The notes below the pieces were generated by a model. That model saw only the letters and a list, made by a program, of their open reading frames with translations. It was not told the origin of the DNA and made no database searches. From positions 1 through 64,000 of the forward strand of contig JAJCJC010000006.1 in the NCBI GenBank assembly GCA_020555605.1: a stretch of DNA of 64,000 bases. The letters run 5' to 3'. The position numbers and the translations under genes were made by a program. Below, one piece after another: positions 25,475 to 34,080 of this stretch. Within the stretch, counting starts at the first letter, position 1, and each line of letters opens with the position of its first letter. The stretch comes from a bacterium 210917-SL.2.15. Lineage in GTDB: Bacteria > Bacillota > Clostridia > Oscillospirales > Oscillospiraceae.

Positions 25475-25914
25475 ATGGAAATCAAAAGCATCGACCACAT
25501 CGGGCTGATCGTAAAAGACATGGAAAAGGCCGTCCGGTTTTATACCGACGTTATGGGCTTTGCGCTCACAGGCGAGATCACGCCCTGGGCCGGTTCTGCG
25601 GAAGAATGCGCGGCCATGCAGGTGCCGGAGGGACCGAATACCGCTGCGCCACGGTCTAGGCTCCCGGCGGTATCAGCATCCAGTTTATGGAATTCAGCGC
25701 CATACAGCCCGATGTGCCGCTGAATACCCGGGGCGCGCACTACCTTACCTTCATGGTGGACGACATTGACAGCTCGGTAAAAAAGCCGGAAGAGCACGGC
25801 TGCACAACCATGAGCCAGCCTCTGTCCTACGACGAATTCGGCCAGACCATCCAGTGGTGCTGCGTCACCGACCCCAATGGCATCATCTTTGAGCTGACCA
25901 GCGCCGCATCCTGA
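25475..25914 (+). pseudogene. Broken VOC (glyoxalase/bleomycin resistance fold) protein
   Basis: Starts at ATG 25475 (RBS AAAGGAG) with a clear VOC N-terminal repeat (KSIDHIGLIVKDMEKAVRFYTDVMGF). A one-base loss near 25640 shifts the frame: EGPNT should continue into the frame reading CATV. In that frame an in-frame TAG (25657-25659) then interrupts the protein before APGGISIQFMEF. The second half (RGAHYLTFMVDDIDSSV to GIIFELTS) is intact, including the His and Glu expected as metal ligands. Two independent lesions, in a span not divisible by three (440 nt), make a functional product unlikely. Confidence 0.85.
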
Positions 25915-25935
25915 GCCTGATGCGCGCATCACACC

Positions 25936-25988
25936 AAAGAGCAACCGGGAGCACGGAATATCATTTTCCGTGCTCCCGGTTGCTCTTT
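25936..25988. terminator. Bidirectional terminator between the VOC remnant and rpoN
   Basis: A perfect 23-bp stem (arm starts AAAGAGCAACCGGGAGC) with a 7-nt loop. It also serves rpoN on the minus strand. Confidence 0.9.
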
Positions 25989-26017
25989 ATCCCGGACGCC
26001 AGAGCGCCGCTCCACGT

Positions 26018-27433
26018 TTAGGCCCATGCGCCCTTCCTGCATTTGGATGAGGGAATTCCCTGCTCCTCGCGGTATTTCGCCACCGTGCGGCGGGAAATAT
26101 GGATCCCCATTTCCTCAAACATCCTGCACAGGGCGTCGTCTGACAGCGGGGCGGCGTGATCCTCCGCCGCGATCAGTTCCACCAACCTGCGCTTGATGAC
26201 CGCTGCAGACACCGCGCCGGAAAGGCCCCCGGAAGCATACCCGGACGTGAACAGCGACTTGAGGCTCACCGTGCCCGCCGCGCAGACAATGTATTTCCCC
26301 GCAATGGCGCGGCTGACTGTAGACACATGCACGCCCAGCGCCTCGGCCACCTCAGACATCATCATGGGCTGCAGGCTTTTGCCGTCGGTAAAAAACGGGC
26401 GCTGGCGATCCACGACCGCACAGATCAGGCGCTGCAGCGTGCTCTGCCGGGCGGAAATATCGGAAATCAGCCCTTTGGCCGAGGCCAGGTTGCTCCGGAG
26501 ATAGCTGCACAAACCCTCATCCTTGCTTTCGGCGAGCAGTGCTTCATAGTCTTTGTTTACCACCAGATGGGGGATCATACTGTCATTCATCTGCACAAAA
26601 AACTCCGCCCCCTGGCGGGTGACAACGGCATCGGGCACCACATAGGCGCTGTCCTCACCGGTATAAAAACCGCGGGTGGGAATAGGCGAAAGAGCGCGGA
26701 CCGCGTCGCAGCAGGCTTTAGCCTGGGCCGTATCCACGCCTAAAAGCTTCGCAATGGCGCCGATCCGGTTCTGAGACAGCAGTCCCAGCCCTTCTTTCAC
26801 AATGCGTACTGTGTAACCGTTAAAGCAGTCTCCGGCCGCCAGCTGCAGAATCAGGCATTCCTGTAGATCCCGCGCGCCAATACCCGGCGGATCCAGGCTC
26901 TGAATGACATAGAGCATCTGTGCCAGCTCAAATTTGTCGATCCCCAGCAGCTGCGCAGCTTCCGCCAGCGGCTCCCGGAAAAAACCATGTTCGTCCAACA
27001 TGGCAATCAGGTGCCGGCAAATTTGTTTCTGCGTTTCGCTCAGAGGATAATCCGCAAGCTGGAACACCAGATAATCCTCCAACGACTCAGGCTTGTAGGT
27101 ATAATCCAGAAAATCCGCCGTCTTTTCTTCACTGCGCCCGGCGCTGTAAAAGGTCGCCCCGCCGGAAACCGGCAGTGCGCCGTCATCAAATGGTTCGCTG
27201 CGCGCCAGCCTTCCCTCCAGTGCGTCCAGCGACAGGTCGGAAAAGGGCGAGTCCACTGCCTCCGCCCCCTCCGCTACATCCAGCATCGGATTTGACTGCA
27301 GCTGTTCATTGGCCAAGGCCGCCACCTCCTGCAGCGTCATGTGCAGGATGGCCAGCTGCTGCTGGAGCCGCTGGCTGATCACCAATTTCTGTTCTGTTTT
27401 CAGCTGTATGCTCTGGGACGCCTCCATAACCAC
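26018..27433 (-). CDS. rpoN: RNA polymerase sigma-54 factor
   Basis: Sigma-N directs RNA polymerase to -24/-12 promoters and needs AAA+ activators. The 471-residue protein has the Gln/Leu-rich region I (QKLVISQRLQQQLAILHMTLQEVAALANEQL), the core-binding region, an HTH (VAEALGVHVSTVSRAIAGKYI) and an RpoN box close to consensus (SRRTVAKYREEQGIPSS near the C-terminus). The start may be GTG 27433 or ATG two codons later; AAAGGAG lies 5 or 11 nt upstream. No sigma-54 activator is in the window, so its targets are elsewhere. Confidence 0.94.
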   Translation of the reverse strand: MVMEASQSIQLKTEQKLVISQRLQQQLAILHMTLQEVAALANEQLQSNPMLDVAEGAEAVDSPFSDLSLDALEGRLARSEPFDDGALPVSGGATFYSAGRSEEKTADFLDYTYKPESLEDYLVFQLADYPLSETQKQICRHLIAMLDEHGFFREPLAEAAQLLGIDKFELAQMLYVIQSLDPPGIGARDLQECLILQLAAGDCFNGYTVRIVKEGLGLLSQNRIGAIAKLLGVDTAQAKACCDAVRALSPIPTRGFYTGEDSAYVVPDAVVTRQGAEFFVQMNDSMIPHLVVNKDYEALLAESKDEGLCSYLRSNLASAKGLISDISARQSTLQRLICAVVDRQRPFFTDGKSLQPMMMSEVAEALGVHVSTVSRAIAGKYIVCAAGTVSLKSLFTSGYASGGLSGAVSAAVIKRRLVELIAAEDHAAPLSDDALCRMFEEMGIHISRRTVAKYREEQGIPSSKCRKGAWA

Positions 27434-27706
27434 GTGTGCTCCTTTCCCCAGAAACGCGCCGCCCGGGCGGCGGCGTTTTTTCTCTCTTTCACGTTGTTAT
27501 AGTATACCCCAATTCGACAAAAACCGCAAGAATATGCCGCCTGTTTTTGGTAATAATTACGGCTCTAGTGTCCAGAAAATACACGAACCGTCCTTTTCCA
27601 TGTCTCCGGAAGGCTCCGCTCCCCAAAAATGCCCGCGCGCGCCAAAAAGCGCGCACGGGCCGCAGCGTACCGCACAGCACCACCGCAAGAGCATCTCCCC
27701 GGCAGC

Positions 27707-27994
27707 TTACAGATCTTTTGCCTTCATCTTGTCCAGCTCCCGCCGGCGCCGCTGCGCACGGCCGTCCACCCAGAGCAGCAATTCCAACCCCAGAATCAAA
27801 AGCCCCGGAACCACCAGCTTTGCCGACAGCGGCAAGGACCATATTACTGTTGCTCCAACCAGCACCGCCAGCGAAAGCAGCGGAACGACAGCTCCCAGCT
27901 GCCACGCCTGCCGCGTACTCAGATATTTCTGCGCGCCAACGATCGCCACCGTGAGCGCAATGGTACACAAAAGCTCCAACACTGTATTCAACAC
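27707..27994 (-). CDS. Small membrane protein co-transcribed with a DUF2089 regulator
   Basis: A 95-residue protein with three hydrophobic segments (near 4-22, 34-52 and 57-75) and a basic C-terminal tail (GRAQRRRRELDKMKAKDL). GTG 27994 overlaps the preceding regulator gene by 7 nt, so translation is coupled. Family not recognised. Pairing of a DUF2089-type HTH with a small membrane protein suggests a regulator/sensor or antagonist pair (inference). Confidence 0.72.
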   Translation of the reverse strand: MLNTVLELLCTIALTVAIVGAQKYLSTRQAWQLGAVVPLLSLAVLVGATVIWSLPLSAKLVVPGLLILGLELLLWVDGRAQRRRRELDKMKAKDL

Positions 27995-28293
27995 GACAAA
28001 TTCCCCTTTTCTTTTTTATATTTTTCCATAATCATCTTTGCCGTTTCCAGATCAATCCGCGCATCCACCGCAAGCCCCTTGATAAACGCCAGAAACGGTT
28101 CTTCTTCCTTTTGCTCGCTCAGTGAAACCTTCTGAATCAGCTTATCCAGCCGCAAACGTACGGTGGGATAGGAGACGCCATACAGCTTTGCAATGTCTTT
28201 CAGCGATCCCGACTTCATCAGAAAATTTTTTAAAAAAGCAGCGTCTTCTTCCTCCAGTGCCAGCATCCACTGTGGTATTTTATCCAGCTCCAT
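27988..28293 (-). CDS. DUF2089-type helix-turn-helix regulator
   Basis: A 101-residue protein starting IPQWMLALEEEDAAFLKNFLMKSGSLKDIAKLYGVSYPTVRLRLDKLIQKV, the conserved DUF2089 region with a helix-turn-helix at LKDIAKLYGVSYPTVRLRLD. The Cys-rich N-terminal zinc ribbon of longer members is absent. It probably controls its own operon. The promoter at 28330-28357 is a near-consensus sigma-A element. Confidence 0.82.
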   Translation of the reverse strand: MELDKIPQWMLALEEEDAAFLKNFLMKSGSLKDIAKLYGVSYPTVRLRLDKLIQKVSLSEQKEEEPFLAFIKGLAVDARIDLETAKMIMEKYKKEKGNLSC

Positions 28294-28329
28294 ATTTTCA
28301 TCTCCTCATTTTTTATTTTAACTATTTTT

Positions 28330-28357
28330 AGTATATCATAAATATTATTTATGTCAA
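28330..28357 (-). promoter_or_regulatory. Promoter of the DUF2089 operon
   Basis: Minus strand: TTGACA (28357-28352), 16 nt, TATACT (28335-28330), in an AT-rich leader. Confidence 0.8.
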
Positions 28358-28376
28358 TAAGAAAATATATAAAATA

Positions 28377-28411
28377 AAATTCACAGTTCCCGATATGGAA
28401 ACTGTGAATTT
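28377..28411. terminator. Hairpin downstream of the DUF6512-like gene
   Basis: AAATTCACAGTT pairs with AACTGTGAATTT around an 11-nt loop, with flanking A/T runs on both strands. It would end the minus-strand membrane gene before the DUF2089 promoter. Confidence 0.7.
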
Positions 28412-28475
28412 TTCAGAACTCGTTTTTTGTTCCCTCGGCGCCCGCTGCGGCGGCGCATCTTTGCCGTGCCGGCCC

Positions 28476-29033
28476 TTACACCCGGAAAATGCCGCGCACC
28501 CCGCTATTGGGATCGGTGAACAGCGGCAGGTTCGGCGGCGCCAGCGTAAAGGCCGCGAACAGGGCCAGCAGCAGTGCCAGAAGTGCCAACGGCAGCACCC
28601 AGGATACGCTGCTGCCCCGCTGATAAATTTTCCCGCCCACAATCTGCCCCAGCAGCACCGCCAGGAAAAACAGCAGCACATCCGCTGCTAGGGATTCCAC
28701 CCCGAAGGCTCCGGTATAAAAATAAAACAGCAGCACAATGGTGATTCCCGTCGTCAGCAGCGCGCCCAGCGCCGCCGCAAACCAGGCCGGCGCATCAAGT
28801 TCCCTACCGCGGCGCTGGGCCCAAAGATACCCCGCCGTCCACCACAGCGTTGTGGGCCACAGCGCCAGCTTGAGGTGCTCCCACACGCTTTCATTCACCG
28901 GCGCCAGCAGCCCCACCAAAAAGAATTCTCCGCTCAGTCCGTATAAAAAGTGGAGCAATGTCCCCGCCAGAAACAGCACCGGAACCCCCACCAGGATCTG
29001 CCGCTCCGCCTTTCCCAAAACGATCGCCTTCAT
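28476..29033 (-). CDS. Membrane protein, DUF6512-like
   Basis: A 185-residue protein with about five or six TM helices. The N-terminal half (GTLLHFLYGLSGEFFLVGLLAPVNESVWEHLKLALWPTTLW) matches the conserved core NESVWEHLKLxxWP of DUF6512 membrane proteins of Firmicutes. Function is unknown. ATG 29033 is the best start, with a weak GA-rich RBS. A much longer minus-strand open frame upstream is only the shadow of feoB. Confidence 0.78.
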   Translation of the reverse strand: MKAIVLGKAERQILVGVPVLFLAGTLLHFLYGLSGEFFLVGLLAPVNESVWEHLKLALWPTTLWWTAGYLWAQRRGRELDAPAWFAAALGALLTTGITIVLLFYFYTGAFGVESLAADVLLFFLAVLLGQIVGGKIYQRGSSVSWVLPLALLALLLALFAAFTLAPPNLPLFTDPNSGVRGIFRV

Positions 29034-29167
29034 GCGCCTCGCCCCTCTCTTGAAACTACTGCTTCGATCATACACTTTCCCGGCGGTGAAACCACGCATA
29101 CGCTGTCGAGCGGGGGACGATTCACAAAATTTCGCCGCAGGCGTTCTCTTTTTGTAGCATTCCGCCA

Positions 29168-29196
29168 TTGTCCGCAGCGGTGCGGCACGGTATAAT
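29168..29196 (+). promoter_or_regulatory. Promoter of feoB
   Basis: TTGTCC (29168-29173), 17 nt, TATAAT (29191-29196), 62 nt before the feoB start. No Fur box was recognised around it. Confidence 0.65.
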
Positions 29197-29258
29197 AAAA
29201 CCCGTATGGAAGTTTTGGGTGGCCCTGGGCCGCCCCACAGGATGGAGAAACGATTGTT

Positions 29259-31682
29259 ATGATGTATGAAACTGCCCCAGCCAAGCGCAAGGTGGACACC
29301 CTGGATCATCTGCCCAGCGGAAAAAGCTGTGAAATCCTGTCCCTGTCCAACCGGTCCGGCGCGGTGAAGCGCCGCCTGATCGACATGGGCCTGACCCCCG
29401 GCACCCGCGTCACCCTGGTGAAGATCGCCCCTTTCGGCGACCCCATGGAAGTTTCGCTGCGTGGCTATGAAATGTCCCTGCGCAAAGCTGATGCCGCCCA
29501 AATCACCGTGCGCCTGCTGCGTGAGGGAGAATTGCTCCGGGAACGTCCGCTGCCTCACGTGGACCGCGCCCAGCGCGAGCGCATGCGCCTCGCCCACAGC
29601 CATGAAGCCGCCTCCCACCCCAGGACCTACGATGCCGTCGTCCATGACACCCGCCAGTGGAAAATTGCCTTGGCGGGCAATCCCAACTGCGGCAAAACCA
29701 CCCTGTTCAACGCCCTGACCGGCTCCAACCAGTATGTGGGCAACTGGCCCGGCGTGACCGTGGAAAAGAAAGAGGGTACGGCGCGCTTGGGCGCGCAGGA
29801 GATGACCGTGGTGGATCTGCCGGGCATTTACTCCCTTTCGCCGTATTCCATGGAAGAGATCGTAGCCCGTCAATTCATCATTGGCGAGCATCCGGACGCC
29901 ATTTTGAACATCGTGGACGCCACAAACCTCGAACGCAATCTCTACCTCACCATGCAGCTGCTGGAACTGGAGCGGCCCATGGTGCTGGCCCTGAACTTTA
30001 TGGATGAAGTGGAAAAGGCCGGCGACCGCATCGACGTGGAACGCCTGTCCCAGCATCTGGGCGTTCCGGTGATCCCCATTTCTGCCCGGGACGGCACGGG
30101 GTTGGATACCCTGCTGGAAGTGGCTCACCGCCAGATGCACACGGGGCTCACCGTGGAGCCGGACGACCTGTACGACGACTATACCCATGAGATCCACCAC
30201 CGCGTGGGCGAGGTGATCCACGACAAAGCCTATGAAGCCGGCATTCCCGCTCACTGGGCCGCCATCAAGCTGATTGAAGGGGACGCAGACGTGGCAAAAC
30301 ACCTGCACCTTTCCGGCCGGGAAGCAGCTAAAATTGAGCAGATCGCCGAGGAATATGAAGCCTCCTCGCCCCTGGGCGACCGGGAAACCCTGATCGCCGA
30401 CAGCCGCTACCGGTTCATTGAAGCGGTCGTGCAGACCTCGGTGAAAAAAGCCCGCCGGCAGGGGGAAAAGACCTGGACCGATCGCATTGACGCCGTGGTC
30501 ACCCATAAATTCTGGGCCTTCCCGGTGTTTCTGGCCATGCTGGCCGTCATGTTCTGGTTCACCTTCGGTCCCATTGGCAGCGGGCTGAGCGATCTGCTGG
30601 CCGCCGCCATTGAAAACGGCGTGGAGCCAGCCGTGCGCAGCGCCCTGGAGGGCATCGGCGCAGCGCCCTGGGCCGTGTCCCTGGTGTGCGACGGCGTCAT
30701 CGCCGGTGTGGGCGGCGTCGTCACGTTCCTGCCCATGATCGCCATTCTCTTCCTGTTCCTGAGCATTCTCGAGGACTCAGGTTATATGGCCCGGGCCGCT
30801 TTTGTGATGGACCGCACCCTGCGCCACTTCGGCCTGTCCGGCAAAGCTTTCATTCCTCTCCTGATGGGCTTTGGTTGCACGGTGCCCGCCGTCATGGGCG
30901 CGCGCACCATGGAAAACGAAAAGGACCGCCGTATGACCATCATGCTGATACCCTTTATGTCCTGTTCGGCCCGCCTGCCGATCTACGGATTGCTGGTGAG
31001 CGCCTTTTTCCCCGGAAACCGGGCGCTGATCGTCATCTCCCTCTACCTGATCGGCATCTGCCTCGCCATTTTGTCGGGGCTGATTCTCAAACGCTCCGTC
31101 TTTCGGGGCGAGGCCGCCCCGTTTCTGCTGGAGCTTCCGCCCTACCGCATGCCCACCGTGCGCAACGTGGGCACTCATGTGTGGGAAAAGGTGAAGGACT
31201 TTTTAAGCCGGGCGGCCACGCTGATCCTGGCCATGAGCGTAGTGCTCTGGCTGCTGCAGAGCTTCACGCTTCACGGGCAGTACACCACCGACGTGTCCCA
31301 GTCCCTGTTGGCTGCCTTGGGCAGCACGATTGCGCCGCTGTTCCTTCCCTGCGGCTTCGGCGTATGGCAGGCCGCCGTGGCCTTGCTGACCGGCCTGATC
31401 GCCAAAGAGGCCGTGGTATCTTCCATGAGCCTGTTTTACGGCTTTTCCCTCACCGCCTCCGGCGCCGCCGTGGCCCTGGCCCTGGGCGGCACGTTCACTC
31501 CCGTGGCCGCGTACGCCTTTTTGGTGTTCTGCGCGCTCTACACCCCCTGTGTGGCCGCCATTGCCACCATCCGGCGGGAGATGGGCGACATCAAGTGGAC
31601 GCTTGCCTGTCTCGGCTGGCAGCTGGGCATAGCGTACCTGGCGTCCATGCTGGTCTACCAGATCGGCTCGCTGCTGTTTTGA
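29259..31682 (+). CDS. feoB: FeoA-FeoB fusion ferrous iron transporter
   Basis: The main Fe(II) importer of anaerobes. The 807-residue protein begins with a FeoA/SH3-like domain (about 14-88: GAVKRRLIDMGLTPGTRV; EVSLRGYEMSLRKADA), followed by the FeoB G domain: G1 GNPNCGKT (140-147), G3 DLPG (186-189) and LNFMDE as G4. The membrane part includes GFGCTVPAVMGARTMENEKDRRMTI with its conserved Cys and a Gate-type repeat. FeoA is normally a separate ~80-aa protein; the fusion is known in Clostridia. A small Cys-rich partner gene follows 15 nt downstream. Confidence 0.96.
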   Translation: MMYETAPAKRKVDTLDHLPSGKSCEILSLSNRSGAVKRRLIDMGLTPGTRVTLVKIAPFGDPMEVSLRGYEMSLRKADAAQITVRLLREGELLRERPLPHVDRAQRERMRLAHSHEAASHPRTYDAVVHDTRQWKIALAGNPNCGKTTLFNALTGSNQYVGNWPGVTVEKKEGTARLGAQEMTVVDLPGIYSLSPYSMEEIVARQFIIGEHPDAILNIVDATNLERNLYLTMQLLELERPMVLALNFMDEVEKAGDRIDVERLSQHLGVPVIPISARDGTGLDTLLEVAHRQMHTGLTVEPDDLYDDYTHEIHHRVGEVIHDKAYEAGIPAHWAAIKLIEGDADVAKHLHLSGREAAKIEQIAEEYEASSPLGDRETLIADSRYRFIEAVVQTSVKKARRQGEKTWTDRIDAVVTHKFWAFPVFLAMLAVMFWFTFGPIGSGLSDLLAAAIENGVEPAVRSALEGIGAAPWAVSLVCDGVIAGVGGVVTFLPMIAILFLFLSILEDSGYMARAAFVMDRTLRHFGLSGKAFIPLLMGFGCTVPAVMGARTMENEKDRRMTIMLIPFMSCSARLPIYGLLVSAFFPGNRALIVISLYLIGICLAILSGLILKRSVFRGEAAPFLLELPPYRMPTVRNVGTHVWEKVKDFLSRAATLILAMSVVLWLLQSFTLHGQYTTDVSQSLLAALGSTIAPLFLPCGFGVWQAAVALLTGLIAKEAVVSSMSLFYGFSLTASGAAVALALGGTFTPVAAYAFLVFCALYTPCVAAIATIRREMGDIKWTLACLGWQLGIAYLASMLVYQIGSLLF

Positions 31683-31697
31683 AGGGGGAATTCCGTC

Positions 31698-31907
31698 ATG
31701 CTGCTGACATTGCTGTACCTCGCTCTGGCCGCGCTGATCCTGTGGTCCTTCTACTATATCATTGCCCGCGTCGTCCGCTCCTTCCGCGGAAAGGGCGGCT
31801 GTTCCTGCGGCGCAAAGGCGTCCGACGGATGCGGCAGATGCGGCGGATGCGGATGCACTGGGCAGGACTCCTGCAAAAAGAGCGATCCCTCCGTTCCCAA
31901 ATCCTAA
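31698..31907 (+). CDS. FeoB-associated Cys-rich membrane protein
   Basis: A 69-residue protein with one N-terminal TM helix (LLTLLYLALAALILWSFYYII) and a Cys/Gly-rich tail (CSCGAKASDGCGRCGGCGC). This is the signature of the small FeoB-associated Cys-rich membrane proteins found after feoB in anaerobes. It probably assists Fe(II) transport. RBS GAAGGGGG; terminator at 31909-31947. Confidence 0.88.
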   Translation: MLLTLLYLALAALILWSFYYIIARVVRSFRGKGGCSCGAKASDGCGRCGGCGCTGQDSCKKSDPSVPKS

Positions 31908-31908
31908 A

Positions 31909-31947
31909 ACAGCCGCGCAGCCGTTTTGAAAACGGCTGCGCGGCTGT
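31909..31947. terminator. Bidirectional terminator between feo and the radical SAM gene
   Basis: A perfect 19-bp stem (arm starts ACAGCCGCGCAGCC) with a single-base loop. Confidence 0.85.
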
Positions 31948-31956
31948 CCTGTTTGC

Positions 31957-32553
31957 TCAACTGCCGAACACACGCACTCGGTATTCTGCCCCAATGTCTT
32001 CACAGACCTTTCGGCAGGCCTCGATCTCCTCCGCCGGAATACAGTCCACCACAGAGAGAACCACATGAGGCACATAGGTTTGGATTTCCTTTGCAAAAGA
32101 AAGCATGGCCTCGTAGCCATTCTCATAGTCCGGATCACAGCGGCGGTCATAGGTCGCTCGATCCCGGGCGTTGAGAGAAATGGAAACCGTATCGAAGCGC
32201 CCCCGGAACAGCGGCGCCACATCCTCGCCCCAGATAAGATTGCCGTGGCCGTTGGTATCCATGCGGATGGGGATGGAGGAAACCTCCCGCACCCGGTCGC
32301 ACACCCACAAAATGTCGTGCAGACGGTACGTCGGCTCACCGTAGCCGCAGAACACCAGCTCGGAAAAAGCGTTCAGGTCGCGCTTTTGGATATCCTCCCA
32401 GATCTCCTCGCGCGTCGGTTCCCGCTCGAGCCACAGGCTGTCCGCTTCTCCCACGCCGTCGCCGCTCTGACGCAGGCAGAAATCGCAGTGCATATCGCAG
32501 CGATTGGTGGTGTTGACATAGAGATTTTTCCCATAGGAATAGGTGATAGTCAT
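31957..32553 (-). CDS. Radical SAM protein, TatD-associated type
   Basis: A 198-residue radical SAM enzyme with the [4Fe-4S] motif CDMHCDFC (C19, C23, C26) after YVNTTNRC, followed by FCGYGEPTYR and IRMDTNGHGNL. This short form matches the TatD nuclease-associated radical SAM family; its reaction is unknown. Start ATG 32553 lies after GAGGTGC; an ATG three codons upstream is possible. No tatD gene is adjacent here. Confidence 0.85.
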   Translation of the reverse strand: MTITYSYGKNLYVNTTNRCDMHCDFCLRQSGDGVGEADSLWLEREPTREEIWEDIQKRDLNAFSELVFCGYGEPTYRLHDILWVCDRVREVSSIPIRMDTNGHGNLIWGEDVAPLFRGRFDTVSISLNARDRATYDRRCDPDYENGYEAMLSFAKEIQTYVPHVVLSVVDCIPAEEIEACRKVCEDIGAEYRVRVFGS

Positions 32554-32663
32554 TGAAAGCACCTCGTTGTTTTTCCGAAAGTACCCCCGATTATAGCACG
32601 ACGCCGGGAAAGAGTAAAGCCCCGCCCCCGTCGGGAAATCCAGCCCGGAATCTCCAAAATTTA

Positions 32664-32693
32664 TAGACAGCGGAAATTTATTTGTGCTATACT
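32664..32693 (+). promoter_or_regulatory. Promoter of the larA homologue
   Basis: TAGACA (32664-32669), 18 nt, TATACT (32688-32693). Confidence 0.6.
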
Positions 32694-32765
32694 GAATCTT
32701 GTATATTTATACCCCGGTGCGCACCGAAGCCAGGAACGCGCGCCGCGAAATGCTTGGGAGAACCT

Positions 32766-34019
32766 ATGAACATTGAACTTGGATATGATACGCGCATACA
32801 GACCGTCACCGTGCCGGAGGACCGTCTCCTGGCCGTTTTGGAGCCAAGCGCCTTTCCGCCGACAGCCGGAAGCGAAGAGGATCTCATCCGCGCAGCACTG
32901 GTCGCCCCCATCGGCGCGCCGCCGCTGCGCGAAGTGGTAAATGCAGGCGAAAAAATTGTCCTCGTCACCTCGGATATTTCCCGCCCCATGCCCACCTGGA
33001 AGGTGATGCCCGCCGTGCTAGATGAACTCTATGCCGCCGGTGCGAGGCCGGAAGATATCACCTTGGTCTTTGCCCGAGGCGTCCACCGCGCCCACACCGA
33101 TGCGGAGCGCCGCCATCTGGCCGGAGAGCGGGCCTTTTCCGAAATCACCTGCATCGACAGCGACCCGGAGGACTGTCTTTGCCTGGGCACAACGCGGCGC
33201 GGCACGCCGGTGGAGATCATGCGCGCCGTGGCCGAAGCAGACCGGCGCATCTGCCTGGGCAATATTGAATTTCATTACTTTGCCGGCTACAGCGGCGGCG
33301 CCAAGGCCATCATGCCCGGCGTTTCCACCCGGGCCGCCATTCGCGCCAACCACAGCCACATGGTGGAGCCGGGGTCCCATGCCGCGGCCCTGGCCGGCAA
33401 CCCTGTCCGGGAGGACATCGAAGAAGCCGCCGCCCTGGTCGGCGTGGATTATATTGTCAACGTAGTGCTGGACGCACACAAAAACATCGTCCACGCCGTG
33501 GCGGGGGACGTCACCGCCGCTCACCGGGCCGGCTGCGCTTACTTAGAACAATTCTACCTCAAGCCCATTCCCGCCCGGGCCGACATTGTACTGGTGAGCC
33601 AGGGCGGCGCACCCAAGGACGCCAACCTCTACCAGCTGCAAAAAGCCTTGGACAACGCCAAGCATGCCGTGAAGGACGGCGGCGTGATCGTATTGGTGGG
33701 CTGCGCCAAGGAAGGCTTTGGAGAAGCCACTTTCGAGCAGTGGTTCCGCCAGGCGCAAAGCCCTCGCGCCATCATTGAGCGGCTGCGGAAGGATTTCGTT
33801 CTGGGCGGCCACAAAGCAGCCGCCATCGCCCTGGTGGAAGAGCGTGCGGATATCTATCTGGTGTCCGACTGGCCGGACGAGGCCGTACGGGGCCTGTTCA
33901 TGACCCCCTTCCCCAATGCCCAGTCCGCCTTTGATGCGGCAGTGCAGCGGTGCGGCAGCTCCGCGACTGTTATCGCCATGCCCTATGGCGGGAGTACCCT
34001 GCCCCGTGCAGAAACCTGA
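32766..34019 (+). CDS. larA: LarA family nickel-pincer racemase/epimerase
   Basis: LarA enzymes racemise lactate or related 2-hydroxy acids using a nickel-pincer nucleotide bound to a lysine. The 417-residue protein has the expected residues: H107 and H110 (ARGVHRAHT), H170 and K180 (EFHYFAGYSGGAKAIMPG; K180 corresponds to the pincer lysine) and H196 (ANHSH; nickel ligand position). ATG 32766 fits the family start. No larB, larC or larE cofactor genes are nearby, so the cofactor genes must lie elsewhere. The substrate is uncertain, as many LarA homologues act on other hydroxy acids. Confidence 0.88.
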   Translation: MNIELGYDTRIQTVTVPEDRLLAVLEPSAFPPTAGSEEDLIRAALVAPIGAPPLREVVNAGEKIVLVTSDISRPMPTWKVMPAVLDELYAAGARPEDITLVFARGVHRAHTDAERRHLAGERAFSEITCIDSDPEDCLCLGTTRRGTPVEIMRAVAEADRRICLGNIEFHYFAGYSGGAKAIMPGVSTRAAIRANHSHMVEPGSHAAALAGNPVREDIEEAAALVGVDYIVNVVLDAHKNIVHAVAGDVTAAHRAGCAYLEQFYLKPIPARADIVLVSQGGAPKDANLYQLQKALDNAKHAVKDGGVIVLVGCAKEGFGEATFEQWFRQAQSPRAIIERLRKDFVLGGHKAAAIALVEERADIYLVSDWPDEAVRGLFMTPFPNAQSAFDAAVQRCGSSATVIAMPYGGSTLPRAET

Positions 34020-34080
34020 AGCAAGCGGCCCGGCCGTTTTCCCCAAATGGGTAGTTTTTCCGGAAAGGACTTTGAAAACA

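Noticed and set aside
26018..27433. Sigma-54 dependent (-24/-12) promoters near rpoN
   Set aside because: Possible GGCAC-like matches (for example around 25432) lack the correctly spaced TTGC partner.
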